Shown: positions 26,583 through 36,975, counted from the stretch's first letter. The stretch is DNA of 64,000 nucleotides from Aliirhizobium wenxiniae (GCF_014201355.1 NZ_JACHEG010000001.1:868001-932000), one strand, 5' to 3'. Translations and numbers: made by a program. The notes: generated by a model not told the origin, from the letters alone.

Positions 26583-27422
26583 ATGTCACCGGAAGAACGT
26601 CAGCTTCTCAATTCCCTGTTCGAACGCGTCCGTACCGCCTCGGCAACACCGCGAGATAGGGATGCGGAAGAACTGATCGATCAGGAAACCCGCAAACAGC
26701 CCTACGCGACCTATTACCTTGCCCAGGCGGTGGTGGTGCAGGAGAAAGGGCTGGAGGCCGCGTCCAATCATATCCGTGAACTGGAAGACCGCATCCGCGA
26801 GCTTGAAGCGGCACATGGCGAACATCGTCAGGCGGAACAGGGCGGTGGTTTCCTGAGTTCGATCTTCGGCTCGCAGCAGTCGCGCCAACCCGCACCGGTT
26901 CAGCAATCCTCAGCGCCGACGCCCGGCCCCTGGGGTGCCCGTCAGGCCTATGAAGGCCCGCGCGGTTATGACGACAGCTATCGAGCCCCTCCTCCGCCAA
27001 CCTATGGCGCACAGCCATCTGCCGCTCAGCCATCCGGACCCTGGAGCAATAATCTCTCGCGCGGTCCATCGGCCGGCAGCAGTTTTCTGACCGGCGCTCT
27101 CGGCACCGCCGCCGGTGTCGCAGGCGGCATGCTGCTCGCCAACTCGCTGTCGGGCCTTTTCAGCAATCACATGGCCGGCGCCGGTCTGGGCAATCCGCTT
27201 GCCGGCGCCAGCGCCTTCGGTGCTTCCGAACAGCCCGCCGTCGAGGAAACCGTGGTCAACAATTATTATGGTGACGACGCGATCCGCGAAGCATCGGACA
27301 AACCGGACAACGGCAATAACAACAGTGACAATGACGGCTGGCAGCAGGCCGACTATTCCAATGCCGATGCCGATCAGGATAGTGGCGACTTCGACAACAA
27401 CGACGATAGTTTCGACGTCTGA
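26583..27422 (+). CDS. DUF2076 family protein
   Basis: 279 aa. The N-terminus MSPEERQLLNSLFERV with a helical, coiled-coil-prone segment to about residue 80 is the DUF2076 hallmark; a Pro/Gln/Tyr-rich linker follows (85-165), then a Gly/Ala-rich hydrophobic patch (about 167-205) and an Asp/Asn-rich acidic tail. A role as periplasmic ligand-binding sensor has been proposed for the family, but there is no signal peptide here. The start at 26583 has a perfect AAGGAGG, which however lies in a strong hairpin. A terminator follows the gene. Confidence 0.85.
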   Translation: MSPEERQLLNSLFERVRTASATPRDRDAEELIDQETRKQPYATYYLAQAVVVQEKGLEAASNHIRELEDRIRELEAAHGEHRQAEQGGGFLSSIFGSQQSRQPAPVQQSSAPTPGPWGARQAYEGPRGYDDSYRAPPPPTYGAQPSAAQPSGPWSNNLSRGPSAGSSFLTGALGTAAGVAGGMLLANSLSGLFSNHMAGAGLGNPLAGASAFGASEQPAVEETVVNNYYGDDAIREASDKPDNGNNNSDNDGWQQADYSNADADQDSGDFDNNDDSFDV

Positions 27423-27443
27423 CAGATCACCTCACGAACGAAA

Positions 27444-27475
27444 AAAGCGCCGGGGCAGTGATGCTCCGGCGCTTT
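27444..27475 (+). terminator. Rho-independent terminator after the DUF2076 gene
   Basis: Stem AAAGCGCCGG / CCGGCGCTTT with a 12-nt loop, 21 bases after the stop codon; its A/T arms make it usable from either side. Confidence 0.85.
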
Positions 27476-27580
27476 CTTATTCGAATGCAGCAACCGATCC
27501 CGGCCTTTGTTGGAGCTCGGTGCGTTCGTCACTACAATCGGTCAACTGGATCGATTACTCCGGCTTGGCCGGACCGTTAC

Positions 27581-28045
27581 TTACCCACGTCCGCGATAGG
27601 TCGGCACGCCCTGATCCGGCAGCCACACGCCTTCCGGCACGGCACCCGTCTGCCAGAACACATCGATCGGAATGCCACCGCGCGGATACCAGTAAGCGCC
27701 GATCCTCAGCCATTTCGGCTGCAGCAATTCGACGAGCCGCTTGGCGATATAGACCGAGCAATCCTCGTGGAAGGCGCCGTGATTACGGAACGAGGTCAGA
27801 AACAGCTTCAACGACTTGGATTCGACCAGATAGGCATCGGGAATATAGTCGATGACGATATGGGCAAAATCCGGCTGGCCGGTCATCGGGCAGAGCGAAG
27901 TGAATTCCGGCGCGGTGAAGCGCGTCACGTAATCCATGCCCTGATTGCTGTTCGGCACCCGCTCAAGAACTGCTTCTTCAGGGCTCTTCGGTGCGTCTAC
28001 CTGTTTGCCGAGCTGCGACAGCCCGCTGACATCCGTCATCGTCAT
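27581..28045 (-). CDS. queF: NADPH-dependent 7-cyano-7-deazaguanine reductase
   Basis: Reduces preQ0 to preQ1 in queuosine biosynthesis in the cytosol. 154 aa, the unimodal QueF length. The catalytic Cys52 lies in [15 protein letters not shown] with Asp59 following, the substrate-binding ESKSLKL is at 75-81, and NHGAFHED at 88-95. Start at 28045 with AAGGAA upstream. Its ATG overlaps the stop of the CDF exporter gene (ATGA), so the two are translated together although no functional link is known. Confidence 0.96.
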   Translation of the reverse strand: MTMTDVSGLSQLGKQVDAPKSPEEAVLERVPNSNQGMDYVTRFTAPEFTSLCPMTGQPDFAHIVIDYIPDAYLVESKSLKLFLTSFRNHGAFHEDCSVYIAKRLVELLQPKWLRIGAYWYPRGGIPIDVFWQTGAVPEGVWLPDQGVPTYRGRG

Positions 28046-28983
28046 TGTTCAATTCCTTCGATTTCGACCTTCTGTCCATGGGCGCGCTCACCTTCGGGCT
28101 CCACATGAATGGCCAGTGTGGAGCCGGGAATAGCCTCTTTGATCGCATCTTCCAAGCGGTCGCAGATATCATGCGCCTCACCGACCGTCATCGAAGCCGG
28201 CACGACAAGATGAAAATCGATGAAAGCGGCCGCCCCTGCCCGCCGGGATCGCAGGTCATGAACCCCCAAGGCACCGGCTGAATGCGCCGTGATCGCATCG
28301 CGGACCGCCGCCTCTTCATCCGGCTCCAGCGCCTTGTCCATCAACCCGCCAAGCGAATGCGAGATCACCTTGTATCCTTGCCAGAGAATGTTGATCGCAA
28401 CGAGAATGGCGAGTAGCGGATCGAGGATCGCGTAACCGGTAACGACTGCGAGAACCAGACCGACAAAGACACCGGCCGACGTCACCACGTCCGACATGAT
28501 GTGATGACCATCAGCCGCCAGCGCCGGAGACCGATGTGCCGTCCCAACCCGGATCAGGATCGTCGCCCAGATGGCGTTGATGACGCCCGCGACGGCGTTG
28601 ATCGCCAGTCCCAGCCATGGTGCCTGCATGGCTTCCGGCGCAAACAGTGCGCCCCAGGCCTCCTGAATGATCAGGATCGCCGCCACGACGATCAGCACGC
28701 CCTCAACGACCGCAGAGATATACTCTGCCTTGTGGTGACCGAACTGGTGATCGTGATCGGCTGGCCGCTGTGCGTAACGAATGACGAAATAGGCGATGAA
28801 GGCTGCGGTAACGTTGACGAAGGATTCCATGCCGTCGGAAAGCAGCGCCACCGATCCTGTCACCCACCAGGCAAGCATCTTCAGGCCCATGACCCCAATC
28901 GAGATGGGAATGCCCCAGAATGCGAGCCGCTCGACGATGGCTCGATCTTTGTTAAGCGCCGTGTTCACCGGTTTGTCCTTCAT
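28042..28983 (-). CDS. Cation diffusion facilitator family exporter
   Basis: Inner-membrane metal/H+ antiporter of 313 aa with six spans and a cytosolic C-terminal domain. Helix 2 has [11 protein letters not shown] and helix 5 [13 protein letters not shown] (HxxxD); the first motif is not the DxxxD of FieF or the HxxxD of ZitB, so the metal (zinc, iron, manganese or other) is unsettled. A His-rich loop [12 protein letters not shown] follows helix 2. The start at 28983 (MKDKPVN) is chosen at the start of family similarity; its ribosome site is weak. It overlaps queF by four bases. Confidence 0.88.
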   Translation of the reverse strand: MKDKPVNTALNKDRAIVERLAFWGIPISIGVMGLKMLAWWVTGSVALLSDGMESFVNVTAAFIAYFVIRYAQRPADHDHQFGHHKAEYISAVVEGVLIVVAAILIIQEAWGALFAPEAMQAPWLGLAINAVAGVINAIWATILIRVGTAHRSPALAADGHHIMSDVVTSAGVFVGLVLAVVTGYAILDPLLAILVAINILWQGYKVISHSLGGLMDKALEPDEEAAVRDAITAHSAGALGVHDLRSRRAGAAAFIDFHLVVPASMTVGEAHDICDRLEDAIKEAIPGSTLAIHVEPEGERAHGQKVEIEGIEQ

Positions 28984-29172
28984 TCGCTGCGCCGCATTCG
29001 GGCGCCTTTTTGCTGGTGAGAATGACTTGCAGAAGCCATGTCCCAAAACGACGAAACCGCCACGGCGAGCGGTCTCGCAGCAGCGGTTTCGGGTGAGTGT
29101 GCATATGCCGCAGAGCGCCGCTTTTGTCAAAGCACTTTCCGGCTCAGGTCCCCTTGCAAGAAAAACATAACC

Positions 29173-29196
29173 ATTTATATAACTCGTTATATAAAT
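29173..29196 (+). promoter_or_regulatory. Perfect 24-bp palindrome before the marR-like gene
   Basis: ATTTATATAAC, TC, GTTATATAAAT: 11-bp perfect half-sites, ending 16 bases before the ATG. MarR proteins bind such sites next to their own genes, so autorepression is likely. Confidence 0.7.
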
Positions 29197-29212
29197 TCAT
29201 GGAGAGGTACTT

Positions 29213-29704
29213 ATGCCTCACGACATCGTCAAGGACTTCGGCTACCTTACACTGGGAACCAGGCTTCGCCGTCTCGGAGAAATGGTCCAGGCCAACACGC
29301 AGCTGATCATGCAGCAGCACGGCATCGACCTGCCGGCAGCGCATTACCCGTTTCTCGCGGCGATCGACCGCAACGGACCGCTGACGGTTGGGGAACTTGC
29401 TGATGTCATCGGCATATCGCAGCCGGGCGCCACGCGCACGATCGGCCAGCTGGCGGAAGCGGGATTGCTCGATCTGTCCGTCAGCGATGGCGACCAGCGC
29501 CGCAAGCAGGTCTCGCTGACCAAGGCCGGGCAAGATCTCGTCGACTACTCCACCCGCGAAGTCTGGCCGGGCGTCGAGGCCGCCGTCAGAAACCTCTGCA
29601 CCGATCTCGACGGCTCCTTCCTGGATCAGCTCGCATCCATCGAAGACGGTCTCAAACTCCGCCCGCTGATCGAGCGCATGAAAGAAGACAAGGAAACGAA
29701 ATGA
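29213..29704 (+). CDS. MarR-family transcriptional regulator
   Basis: 163-aa winged-helix dimer. Residues about 55-110 hold the DNA-binding part: LTVGELADVIGISQPGATRTIGQLAEAGLL, then the wing SVSDGDQRRKQVSLTKAG. The ligand is unknown. Start at 29213 with GGAGAGG. It is followed by an overlapping GNAT gene (ATGA), so the two form an operon, and preceded by a perfect palindrome that is its probable operator. Confidence 0.92.
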   Translation: MPHDIVKDFGYLTLGTRLRRLGEMVQANTQLIMQQHGIDLPAAHYPFLAAIDRNGPLTVGELADVIGISQPGATRTIGQLAEAGLLDLSVSDGDQRRKQVSLTKAGQDLVDYSTREVWPGVEAAVRNLCTDLDGSFLDQLASIEDGLKLRPLIERMKEDKETK

Positions 29705-30381
29705 CCCACATCCTCGATCGCCCGGCCTGGAACGCACTCGCCAGCGTCCATTCGGCCTTCGCCGAAGGCACCCCGCTCGCCAAACGTTACGCCCCATCGA
29801 TCGTGCCTTTCGCCGCGATGCGCGACGACATGACCGAGAGCATTGCTGCAATCATGGCCCTGCCGCTGGCTGGCGAGACAATGGCGCTGGTCGAAGCGGG
29901 GCCAATCCCTGCCCTTGCCGGTTTCGACACGATCATCGATGACACGCTGGTGCAGATGCTGGCCGAAAAGCCGTTCGACAAGATCGAAGACCCTCGCATC
30001 GTAAAACTCGGCGAAAACGATGCGGCGGATATGCTTGCGCTCGCAACCCTGACCAGGCCCGGCCCGTTCACGCTGAGGGCGCAGTCGCTCGGCACTTTCT
30101 GGGGTATCCGCATGGATGGCCGGCTTGTCGCCATGGGCGGCCAGCGCATGCGCCAGCCCGGCTTTGCCGAATTGAGCGGCCTCTGCGTCCATCCGGATAT
30201 GCAGGGAAAAGGTCTCGGAAAGCTGATGCTACGCTTCGTCGCCGGCGAAATTTCCGCCGGCGGAGAAACCGTCTATCTCCATGCCTACAAGCACAACGAA
30301 GGCGCTGTCGGCCTCTACCGCTCGCTTGGCTTTAAAATCCGCAGCGACATGAATTTCCGCGTCGTGAAGCGGGCGGAGTAA
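29701..30381 (+). CDS. GNAT N-acetyltransferase (FR47-like)
   Basis: 226 aa; the acetyl-CoA-binding half is C-terminal: AELSGLCVHPDMQGKGLGKLMLR is the Q/RxxGxG/A loop, and HNEGAVGLYRSLGFK the final motif. Substrate unknown; the FR47 branch includes small-molecule and peptide acetylases. Its start overlaps the MarR stop by four bases, so it is the probable regulated partner of that repressor. Confidence 0.88.
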   Translation: MTHILDRPAWNALASVHSAFAEGTPLAKRYAPSIVPFAAMRDDMTESIAAIMALPLAGETMALVEAGPIPALAGFDTIIDDTLVQMLAEKPFDKIEDPRIVKLGENDAADMLALATLTRPGPFTLRAQSLGTFWGIRMDGRLVAMGGQRMRQPGFAELSGLCVHPDMQGKGLGKLMLRFVAGEISAGGETVYLHAYKHNEGAVGLYRSLGFKIRSDMNFRVVKRAE

Positions 30382-30382
30382 A

Positions 30383-30883
30383 TCAGTCGAAGATCAGGCC
30401 CATCTTGACGCTGTCGAAATACCGGCCGTCGATCTTCACCGCGTCGCGTGCAACACCTTCGTGCTCGAAACCGACCCGCTCATAGAGAGTGATCGCCCGA
30501 AGGTTCTCCGCACGCGCGTTAAGTTCGACCCGGTGCAAACCCGCAGCCTTCGCGGCATCGAGCGTGGCGGTTATCAACCGCCTGCCAAGACCCTTATCAC
30601 GATAGCCGGGAACGATCCCCATGCCGAGCGTGCCGCAATGCGATTCCGCATTGCGCGCTCCGCGGCGGATATCGCACCACCCGACGACCTTGCCGTCAGC
30701 AACCGCCACCATATGTGGATGGCCGGCGGCAATATTGTCCCGAACGAAGGCCAGCATCGCCTCGATCGGCGGTGCCTCGAGAAAGATCAGATATTTCCGC
30801 TCACGCGCGACGATGTCGAGGGCATCACGAAAACCCTCGACATGATCTTCCCGTATCGGCTCGATACGGATTTCATCAGTCAT
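30383..30883 (-). CDS. GNAT N-acetyltransferase
   Basis: 166 aa, a complete GNAT fold: the acetyl-CoA loop is in VPGYRDKGLGRRLI (near residues 95-108) and the C-terminal ITLYERVGFEHEG. Similar to YhhY/RimI-like or phosphinothricin-type enzymes, without a firm substrate. The start at 30883 lies one base after the trpE(G) stop on the same strand, so it may be read from the trp transcript. Confidence 0.88.
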   Translation of the reverse strand: MTDEIRIEPIREDHVEGFRDALDIVARERKYLIFLEAPPIEAMLAFVRDNIAAGHPHMVAVADGKVVGWCDIRRGARNAESHCGTLGMGIVPGYRDKGLGRRLITATLDAAKAAGLHRVELNARAENLRAITLYERVGFEHEGVARDAVKIDGRYFDSVKMGLIFD

Positions 30884-30884
30884 A

Positions 30885-33074
30885 TTAAGCCGCCTTCGTC
30901 TCACGTTTACGCGCCAGATGCGCCACGACGTTCTCGATCATCCGCATTCCTGCATCGCCGCCGAGCGTCATGATCGATTCCGGGTGGAACTGCACCGCTG
31001 CAATCGGCTCCTTCGCGTGCTCGATGCCCATGATCGTGCCGTCTTCGCTCTCGGCCGTGATGATGAAATCGCGGTCGAGTGTCGCCGGATCGGCAAAGAT
31101 CGAATGATAACGGCCGACCGTCACTTCCTTGGAAAGTCCGGAGAAGACGATTCCCGGCTCCAACACCCTGATACGCGACGGCTTGCCGTGCATAGGTATC
31201 GCCAGATGACGAAGCTGACCACCATAGGCTTCCGCCAACGCCTGAAGCCCGAGGCACACGCCGAAGATCGGCAGGTTCTTCGCCCGCGCCGCCTTGATCG
31301 TCGCCTTGCAGTCGAAATCCTTCGGGTTGCCCGGTCCGGGAGACAGCACGACGAGATCGGGATCGATCCGCTCGAAAACTTCGTCCGGCACCGGCGTGCG
31401 CACGGTGGAAACCGTCGCCCCCGTCTGGCGGAAATAATTGGCCAGCGTATGAACAAAGCTGTCCTCGTGGTCGACGAGCAGGATCTTCACTCCCTCGCCC
31501 ACACGGGCAACATCGCGGGAGACCTTGCCGGAATTGCCGGCGCGCGCATCACGAATGGCTGAAATCATGGCCGATGCCTTCAGTTCGGTTTCCGCCTCTT
31601 CCTCTTCCGGATTGCTGTCGTTGAGAAGCGTTGCACCGGCACGCACTTCGGCAATACCGTCCTTCACCCGGATGGTCCTGAGTGTCAGCCCCGTATTCAT
31701 GTCGCCGTTGAAGCCGACCATGCCGATCGCACCACCATACCATGCGCGCGGGCTGCGCTCGTGGCTTTCGATGAAGCGCATCGCCCAAAGCTTCGGCGCA
31801 CCGGTCACCGTCACGGCCCAGGCGTGGGACAGAAACGCATCGAAAGCATCCATGTCCGGCCGCAGACGGCCCTCGATGTGGTCGACCGTATGGATGAGGC
31901 GCGAATACATCTCGATCTGTCGGCGACCGATCACCTTGACGGAACCCGGTTCGCAAACACGGCTCTTGTCGTTCCGGTCGACGTCGGAGCACATCGTCAG
32001 TTCCGACTCGTCCTTCTTCGAATTCAGCAGCTTGAGGATCTGTTCCGAGTCGGAAATCGCATCCTCGCCACGCTTGATCGTGCCCGAGATCGGGCAGGTC
32101 TCGATCCGACGACCAGAGACGCGCACGAACATTTCCGGCGACGCACCGATCAGATATTCCTGGTTTCCGAGATTGATGAAGAAGGAATAGGGCGACGGAT
32201 TGATCGCCTTAAGCCGATTGGAAATCTCCGAAGGCTTCGAGTCGCAACGCTCCATGAACTTCTGGCCGGGAACCACTTCGAACAGATCGCCGCGACGGAA
32301 ACTCTCCTTCGCCTCTGTGACGAGCTTGGCATATTCGCCCGGCTTGTGGTCGCCTTTCGGCGGCGTCACCGTCGTGCGGACGAACGGATCGGGCGCGATC
32401 TCCTGCGCCTTGCCCTCGGTCGTAACGCCGCCCCTGGCAAAGTCGTAGCGATCTATCCAGGCCTTGGCCGCATGGTGGTCCACGACGAGAATTTCATCGG
32501 GAAGAAACAGAACCATGTCGCGCTGGTCTTCCGGCCGTTCCATCGAAAGTTTGATCGCATCGAACTGGAAGGCAAGGTCGTACCCGAAAGCGCCGAACAG
32601 GCCGATCGCCGAATCCGCGTCGGAATAGAAAAGATCGACGATTGCGCGCAGCACGGTGAAGACAGTCGGGATCTTCGAGCGCTCTTCCTCGGTAAACACA
32701 CGAGAAGGCTGGTTGACCGTCAGGTCGAGGCGTCGGACGGTCCGATCACCGAATGTAAGGTCTTCGACTGCCGCCAGTCGGTCGGCGACAAAACCGAGCA
32801 GCACTTCGCCGCGTTCGTTATAGGCCTCGATCCAGACCTTGCGTCCATTGCAGGTGATCCCGAGCGGCGGGTCGACGATTGCCGTATCCCAGCGCGTGTA
32901 ACGACCGGGATATTCGTAGTTCGACGAGAAAACGGCGCCGCGGCGCTCATCCAGCCTGTCGACATAGGACGAGATTGCCGTTGCATATTCCGCCGGACGG
33001 CGGGCCCGGCTGACGGTTATGCCGCCTCGCGTCTCGTAGGTCTCGGAACCGTCCTCGCGAATGATCGTCACCAT
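30885..33074 (-). CDS. trpE: Fused anthranilate synthase TrpE(G)
   Basis: Makes anthranilate from chorismate and glutamine, the first step of tryptophan synthesis. 729 aa, the typical size of the rhizobial fusion. Residues about 1-510 are the TrpE chorismate-using domain ([56 protein letters not shown]). After a linker, residues about 530-720 are the TrpG glutaminase with nucleophile Cys in [15 protein letters not shown] and the His/Glu pair in [13 protein letters not shown]. The start at 33074 leaves a 124-base leader to a Trp-codon peptide and terminator. Confidence 0.97.
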   Translation of the reverse strand: MVTIIREDGSETYETRGGITVSRARRPAEYATAISSYVDRLDERRGAVFSSNYEYPGRYTRWDTAIVDPPLGITCNGRKVWIEAYNERGEVLLGFVADRLAAVEDLTFGDRTVRRLDLTVNQPSRVFTEEERSKIPTVFTVLRAIVDLFYSDADSAIGLFGAFGYDLAFQFDAIKLSMERPEDQRDMVLFLPDEILVVDHHAAKAWIDRYDFARGGVTTEGKAQEIAPDPFVRTTVTPPKGDHKPGEYAKLVTEAKESFRRGDLFEVVPGQKFMERCDSKPSEISNRLKAINPSPYSFFINLGNQEYLIGASPEMFVRVSGRRIETCPISGTIKRGEDAISDSEQILKLLNSKKDESELTMCSDVDRNDKSRVCEPGSVKVIGRRQIEMYSRLIHTVDHIEGRLRPDMDAFDAFLSHAWAVTVTGAPKLWAMRFIESHERSPRAWYGGAIGMVGFNGDMNTGLTLRTIRVKDGIAEVRAGATLLNDSNPEEEEAETELKASAMISAIRDARAGNSGKVSRDVARVGEGVKILLVDHEDSFVHTLANYFRQTGATVSTVRTPVPDEVFERIDPDLVVLSPGPGNPKDFDCKATIKAARAKNLPIFGVCLGLQALAEAYGGQLRHLAIPMHGKPSRIRVLEPGIVFSGLSKEVTVGRYHSIFADPATLDRDFIITAESEDGTIMGIEHAKEPIAAVQFHPESIMTLGGDAGMRMIENVVAHLARKRETKAA

Positions 33075-33126
33075 TGTAATGCCCTTGCCTCTTCGATCTG
33101 GTTCGCCCGTTTCCGGAAAGCAGCCA

Positions 33127-33158
33127 ACAAAAAAGCCGCCTCGGTTCTCGGGCGGCTT
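33127..33158 (-). terminator. trp attenuator terminator
   Basis: Stem AAGCCGCC/GGCGGCTT with a 10-nt loop and six T on the minus strand; it lies between the leader peptide and trpE(G). In S. meliloti the equivalent released RNA is rnTrpL. Confidence 0.9.
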
Positions 33159-33198
33159 GGTCTGGTCTTGTCGATGGACATGACTGGTCAAGGCCGCG

Positions 33199-33234
33199 TT
33201 AGCGTGCCCACCACCAGTTACCGTTGTTGTTCAT
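33199..33234 (-). CDS. trpL: trp operon leader peptide (peTrpL)
   Basis: 11 codons encoding [11 protein letters not shown], with three consecutive Trp codons before the last two residues. It precedes the attenuator hairpin and trpE(G), the classical arrangement for ribosome-dependent attenuation. In S. meliloti the corresponding peptide and RNA also act in trans; that is established there and only inferred here. Confidence 0.93.
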   Translation of the reverse strand: MNNNGNWWWAR

Positions 33235-33399
33235 CGAAATCGTCATGGACGGAATTGTTATCGCGGCTCTTCCCCTCGCGCAAGCGCAAAAATATCGCCG
33301 CCTGATGCGACCAAAACCGGTCGATCCGCGTTGCCCCTCTCGCTCGGCATCCGTTGCGCCGAAGCACAGTGCTGAACCGGTCCGGAGGACAGACAGGGA

Positions 33400-34665
33400 A
33401 TGAAGCGGTCAACCTTACTCATCGCGCTTGCCGCACCTCTCATGCTTGGTGCAGCCTTGCCGCCCGAACGGCCGGCCCTGCCGGGCAGGAGCGCCGAAAT
33501 CGTCGAGGTCAACGTAATCGACCGCTTCCTCAAGGATACCGGCATTCGCAAACAGTCTTCGACCAGGGAGAAGGCGAGAACCCGCAGCCGCAACACGTCG
33601 CGCAATTCAATCCCCAAACCGCCACCGCTCGCTTCCGTTCCCCTGCCCATCCCGAAACCGGCCGAAACCGCACAGAAGTCGACGCCCGAGCCGCCTTTAC
33701 CTACAGACAAACCGGTAGAGGCCGCAAACCGGAAGCCCGAAGAACAGGCCGCGCCACCCGAGACGAATAACGCTGAAAACAAACCGGTGCAGCCTGACCT
33801 CGCCAAGCCCGACGGGAAAGCCGCTTCTTCACCCGCAAAGCCGGAGACAGAAGACCAAGCCAAGCCCCCAGTCGTCGAACAACCCTCGACTGCCACCGAA
33901 CCGGCGCGCGAGACAGAGGTTCCCACACCGCTTCCCAAGCCCGAACCAGACACAGTGACCGCCAAACCGGACAACGCCGAACGCGGATCGCCGGAGAAGC
34001 CGGCAGAGAGCCAGCCCGCTCAGGCTGAAGTGAAACCGGACGGCAAGCCAGATGAAGCTGGCGAAACGGAAAAAGCCGAGACGCCCCCTCCTCCGCCTCT
34101 CGAAAAAGAAAATCCACAGGAACTGCAGGCCTGTCTGGCCGATCTGAAGGCGATCGGTGCAAAATTCGAAACGAACGATCCTATCGACGACGGCAACGGC
34201 TGCGGCATAGAACATCCGATCGATGTGGCGGAAGTCTTGCCCGGCGTCGATCTCGGCGGCGCGACCATGCGCTGCAAGACGGCGCTTACCATGGCCCACT
34301 GGCTGAAAGACACGGTCCAGCCCGCCATGACCATCGCCATGCCGGGCCGCAGGATCGTCGGCCTCGTTCCAGGCTCCACCTACCAGTGCCGTTTGAGAAA
34401 CAGTGCGGCAACCGGAAAGATTTCCGAACATGCTCGCGGCAACGCCTATGATGTTGCAGCCTTCAAGCTCGACAATGGTGAAAAGATCGAGATGAAACCG
34501 AGAACGGAAGATTCGACACTGGAAGGCGCATTCCAGCGCACCGCCACTGCCGGAGCATGCCTGCACTTCACCACCGTCCTGTCACCAGGTAGCGACGCAT
34601 CGCACGAAGACCATCTTCACTTGGACATCCTCGAGCGAAACGGTGGTTATCGCTATTGCCGATAA
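33400..34665 (+). CDS. Extensin-like (DUF/ExtA-type) secreted protein
   Basis: 421 aa. A signal peptide (MKRSTLLIALAAPLMLGAAL), a long low-complexity Pro/Glu/Lys-rich linker (about 55-235), and a C-terminal extensin-like domain. That domain has paired Cys residues (QACLADL, GCGIEHP, MRCKTAL, YQCRLR, GACLHF) and the segments SEHARGNAYDVAAF and HEDHLHLD, which resemble the metal-binding motifs of LAS-type peptidoglycan peptidases. It probably acts in the periplasm on the cell wall; the enzyme activity is not shown. Start at 33400, ahead of the signal peptide. Confidence 0.85.
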   Translation: MKRSTLLIALAAPLMLGAALPPERPALPGRSAEIVEVNVIDRFLKDTGIRKQSSTREKARTRSRNTSRNSIPKPPPLASVPLPIPKPAETAQKSTPEPPLPTDKPVEAANRKPEEQAAPPETNNAENKPVQPDLAKPDGKAASSPAKPETEDQAKPPVVEQPSTATEPARETEVPTPLPKPEPDTVTAKPDNAERGSPEKPAESQPAQAEVKPDGKPDEAGETEKAETPPPPPLEKENPQELQACLADLKAIGAKFETNDPIDDGNGCGIEHPIDVAEVLPGVDLGGATMRCKTALTMAHWLKDTVQPAMTIAMPGRRIVGLVPGSTYQCRLRNSAATGKISEHARGNAYDVAAFKLDNGEKIEMKPRTEDSTLEGAFQRTATAGACLHFTTVLSPGSDASHEDHLHLDILERNGGYRYCR

Positions 34666-34673
34666 GGGGTGTC

Positions 34674-34985
34674 TTACTGCTGCGTAACAGTGAAGGACGA
34701 TCCATTGCCGGCATCGCCGCTCGAAGTGCCTCTCGTCGGAGCAGGCCTCAGATCGAGCACCGGAGAACATATGCGGACGATCCGCGAATATCCGGATTGC
34801 GTGACCTTCAACAGACCGCATTCCTCATTGGCATAAGCGGTGCGAACATAATGCCGCTGGCTTTTTGCCGCCGGTGGATAATAGCCCCGAACGAGATCTG
34901 CCGCACCGGCAGGCAGCGCAGCGGCAGCGCCAAACACCATGACAGCGGCGATGGACAGAGAATATTTCCCAAATACGATCGACAT
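34674..34985 (-). CDS. Small secreted protein of unknown function
   Basis: 103 aa with a clear signal peptide (YSLSIAAVMVFGAAAALPAGA) and a mature part with two Cys (EECGLL, VRICSP) that may pair. No known domain. Start at 34985 with GGAGAG upstream. Its stop lies 8 bases from the stop of the convergent extensin-like gene. Confidence 0.75.
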   Translation of the reverse strand: MSIVFGKYSLSIAAVMVFGAAAALPAGAADLVRGYYPPAAKSQRHYVRTAYANEECGLLKVTQSGYSRIVRICSPVLDLRPAPTRGTSSGDAGNGSSFTVTQQ

Positions 34986-35127
34986 GAAACTCTCCGGACA
35001 AAATGAACGATGATCGGTTTTACCCATCCTGCGCATCATCAATTCCAAATTCAAGCTCAGGTTCCCGCGATGCTTTCCCGCAGCTTGATATATTCGTTTC
35101 AAACGGCAATCGACATGAACAATATTA

Positions 35128-36807
35128 TCAGAACAGCCCCTCGATCTGCCCCTCGTCATTGAGAAAGATTCGTTCGGCGGATGGCGACCGCGGCAGACCG
35201 GGCATGGTCATGATTTCGCCGGTGATCGCCACGATAAAACCCGCACCGGCGGAGAGCCTCACCTCGCGGACATGCACGACATGCCCCTCCGGCGCGCCAC
35301 GCAGGGTCGGATCGGTAGAGAAGGAATATTGGGTCTTGGCGATGCAGACCGGCAGATTGCCATAACCCTGCTCCTCCCACGCCTTCAGTTGATCCCGCAC
35401 CGCCTTGTCGGCAGTCACCTCGCCTGCATGATAGATTTTCGACGCAACCGTCTGGATCTTGTCGAACAGCGGCGTCTCGTCCGGATAAAGCGGCTGGAAT
35501 TTTGCCTGTCCACCATCGGCGAGCTCGACCACCTTATACGCCAGCTCCTCGATCCCGGCCGATCCTTCTGCCCAATGGCGGCAGACGATCGCATCGGCGC
35601 CCAACCGGTCGACATAATCCTTGATCGCAGCGATCTCGGCATCCGTATCCGAAATGAAGTGATTGATAGCGACAACCACCGGCACGCCGAACTTGCGCAC
35701 ATTGGCGACATGGCGGCCGAGATTGGCGCACCCGCGCACCAGCGCCTCGACATTCTCGGCAGAAAGATCTTCCTTCTTCACGCCGCCGTTCATCTTCAGC
35801 GCCCGGATGGTCGCCACGATGACAGCTGCATCGGGCTTCAGCCCAGCCTGGCGGCACTTGATGTCGAAGAATTTCTCAGCCCCGAGATCCGCCCCGAAAC
35901 CGGCTTCGGTCACCACATAATCGCCAAGCTTGAGCGCCGCCTTGGTGGCGATCACCGAGTTGCAGCCATGGGCAATATTGGCAAACGGACCGCCATGCAC
36001 GAGTGCCGCATTGTTCTCCAGCGTCTGCACCATGTTCGGCTGCATCGCATCCTTCAGCAGCACCGCCATCGCCTTGTCGGCCTTCAGGTCACGCGCATAG
36101 ACCGGCGAGCGGTCGAAGCGATAACCGATGACGATCTGGCCAAGCCGGCGCTCGAGATCGCTGAGGTTTTCGGCAAGACACAGGATAGCCATGACTTCGG
36201 AGGCAACCGTGATGTCGAAGCCGCCTTCGCGCGGATACCCGTTTTTAGCACCGCCGAGCGACATGACGATTTCACGCAGCGCCCGATCGTTCATGTCCAT
36301 CACCCGCCGCCAGGTGATGCGACGGATATCGATATTGAGTTCGTTGCCCCAATAGACGTGATTGTCGATCATCGCCGAAAGCAGATTATGCGCAGACGTG
36401 ATCGCATGGAAATCGCCGGTGAAATGGAGATTGATATCCTCCATAGGCACGACCTGCGCATAACCGCCGCCGGCCGCCCCGCCCTTGACGCCGAAACAGG
36501 GGCCGAGCGACGGCTCGCGCACGCAGATGACCGCCTTTTTTCCGATCCGGTTCAGTCCGTCGCCAAGACCAACTGTCGTCGTCGTTTTCCCTTCGCCTGC
36601 CGGCGTCGGATTGATTGCGGTAACGAGGATCAACTTGCCGTCTCTTTTGCCCTCAAGTGAAGCAATGAAATCGGCGCTGATCTTCGCCTTGTCGTGGCCA
36701 TATGGAATGAGATCGTCGGACGAAATCCCGAGCTTTTCGCCTATGGCAATGATCGGCTGCTTTTTCGCCGCTCGGGCAATTTCGATATCCGACTTCACAT
36801 CTGCCAT
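35128..36807 (-). CDS. fhs: Formate-tetrahydrofolate ligase
   Basis: Makes 10-formyl-THF from formate, ATP and THF in the cytosol. 559 aa, the family length. The P-loop reads [18 protein letters not shown] near residues 68-85; [23 protein letters not shown] and NIAHGCNSV are also family signatures. Start at 36807 (MADVKSDIE) with GAGGGAAG upstream. Neighbours (haem receptor, small secreted protein) are unrelated. Confidence 0.97.
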   Translation of the reverse strand: MADVKSDIEIARAAKKQPIIAIGEKLGISSDDLIPYGHDKAKISADFIASLEGKRDGKLILVTAINPTPAGEGKTTTTVGLGDGLNRIGKKAVICVREPSLGPCFGVKGGAAGGGYAQVVPMEDINLHFTGDFHAITSAHNLLSAMIDNHVYWGNELNIDIRRITWRRVMDMNDRALREIVMSLGGAKNGYPREGGFDITVASEVMAILCLAENLSDLERRLGQIVIGYRFDRSPVYARDLKADKAMAVLLKDAMQPNMVQTLENNAALVHGGPFANIAHGCNSVIATKAALKLGDYVVTEAGFGADLGAEKFFDIKCRQAGLKPDAAVIVATIRALKMNGGVKKEDLSAENVEALVRGCANLGRHVANVRKFGVPVVVAINHFISDTDAEIAAIKDYVDRLGADAIVCRHWAEGSAGIEELAYKVVELADGGQAKFQPLYPDETPLFDKIQTVASKIYHAGEVTADKAVRDQLKAWEEQGYGNLPVCIAKTQYSFSTDPTLRGAPEGHVVHVREVRLSAGAGFIVAITGEIMTMPGLPRSPSAERIFLNDEGQIEGLF

Positions 36808-36910
36808 CCGGCTTCCCTCTTGGCGACTGATAGGAACGTTTTGTGTGGCATGCTTTACCGAAGCCCGCCCGCACTGTGAATAGCAGGCTTTCGGCGTCCA
36901 CCGCCGATCC

Positions 36911-36947
36911 AAAAGAAAAAGGGCGATACGATCACTCGCACCGCCCT
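36911..36947 (-). terminator. Terminator after the haem receptor gene
   Basis: AGGGCG/CGCCCT stem with inner pairing, followed by TTTTTCTTTT on the minus strand; lies about 30 bases after the receptor stop and ahead of fhs. Confidence 0.8.
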
Positions 36948-36975
36948 CGACTGGAGGCATTTAAAGGAACTGTGT

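Noticed and set aside
31761..33305. 514-codon plus-strand frame opposite trpE(G)
   Set aside because: Antisense to a well-identified gene and without any recognisable domain.
35272..36660. 462-codon plus-strand frame opposite fhs
   Set aside because: Antisense shadow in GC-rich coding DNA; fhs is certain.
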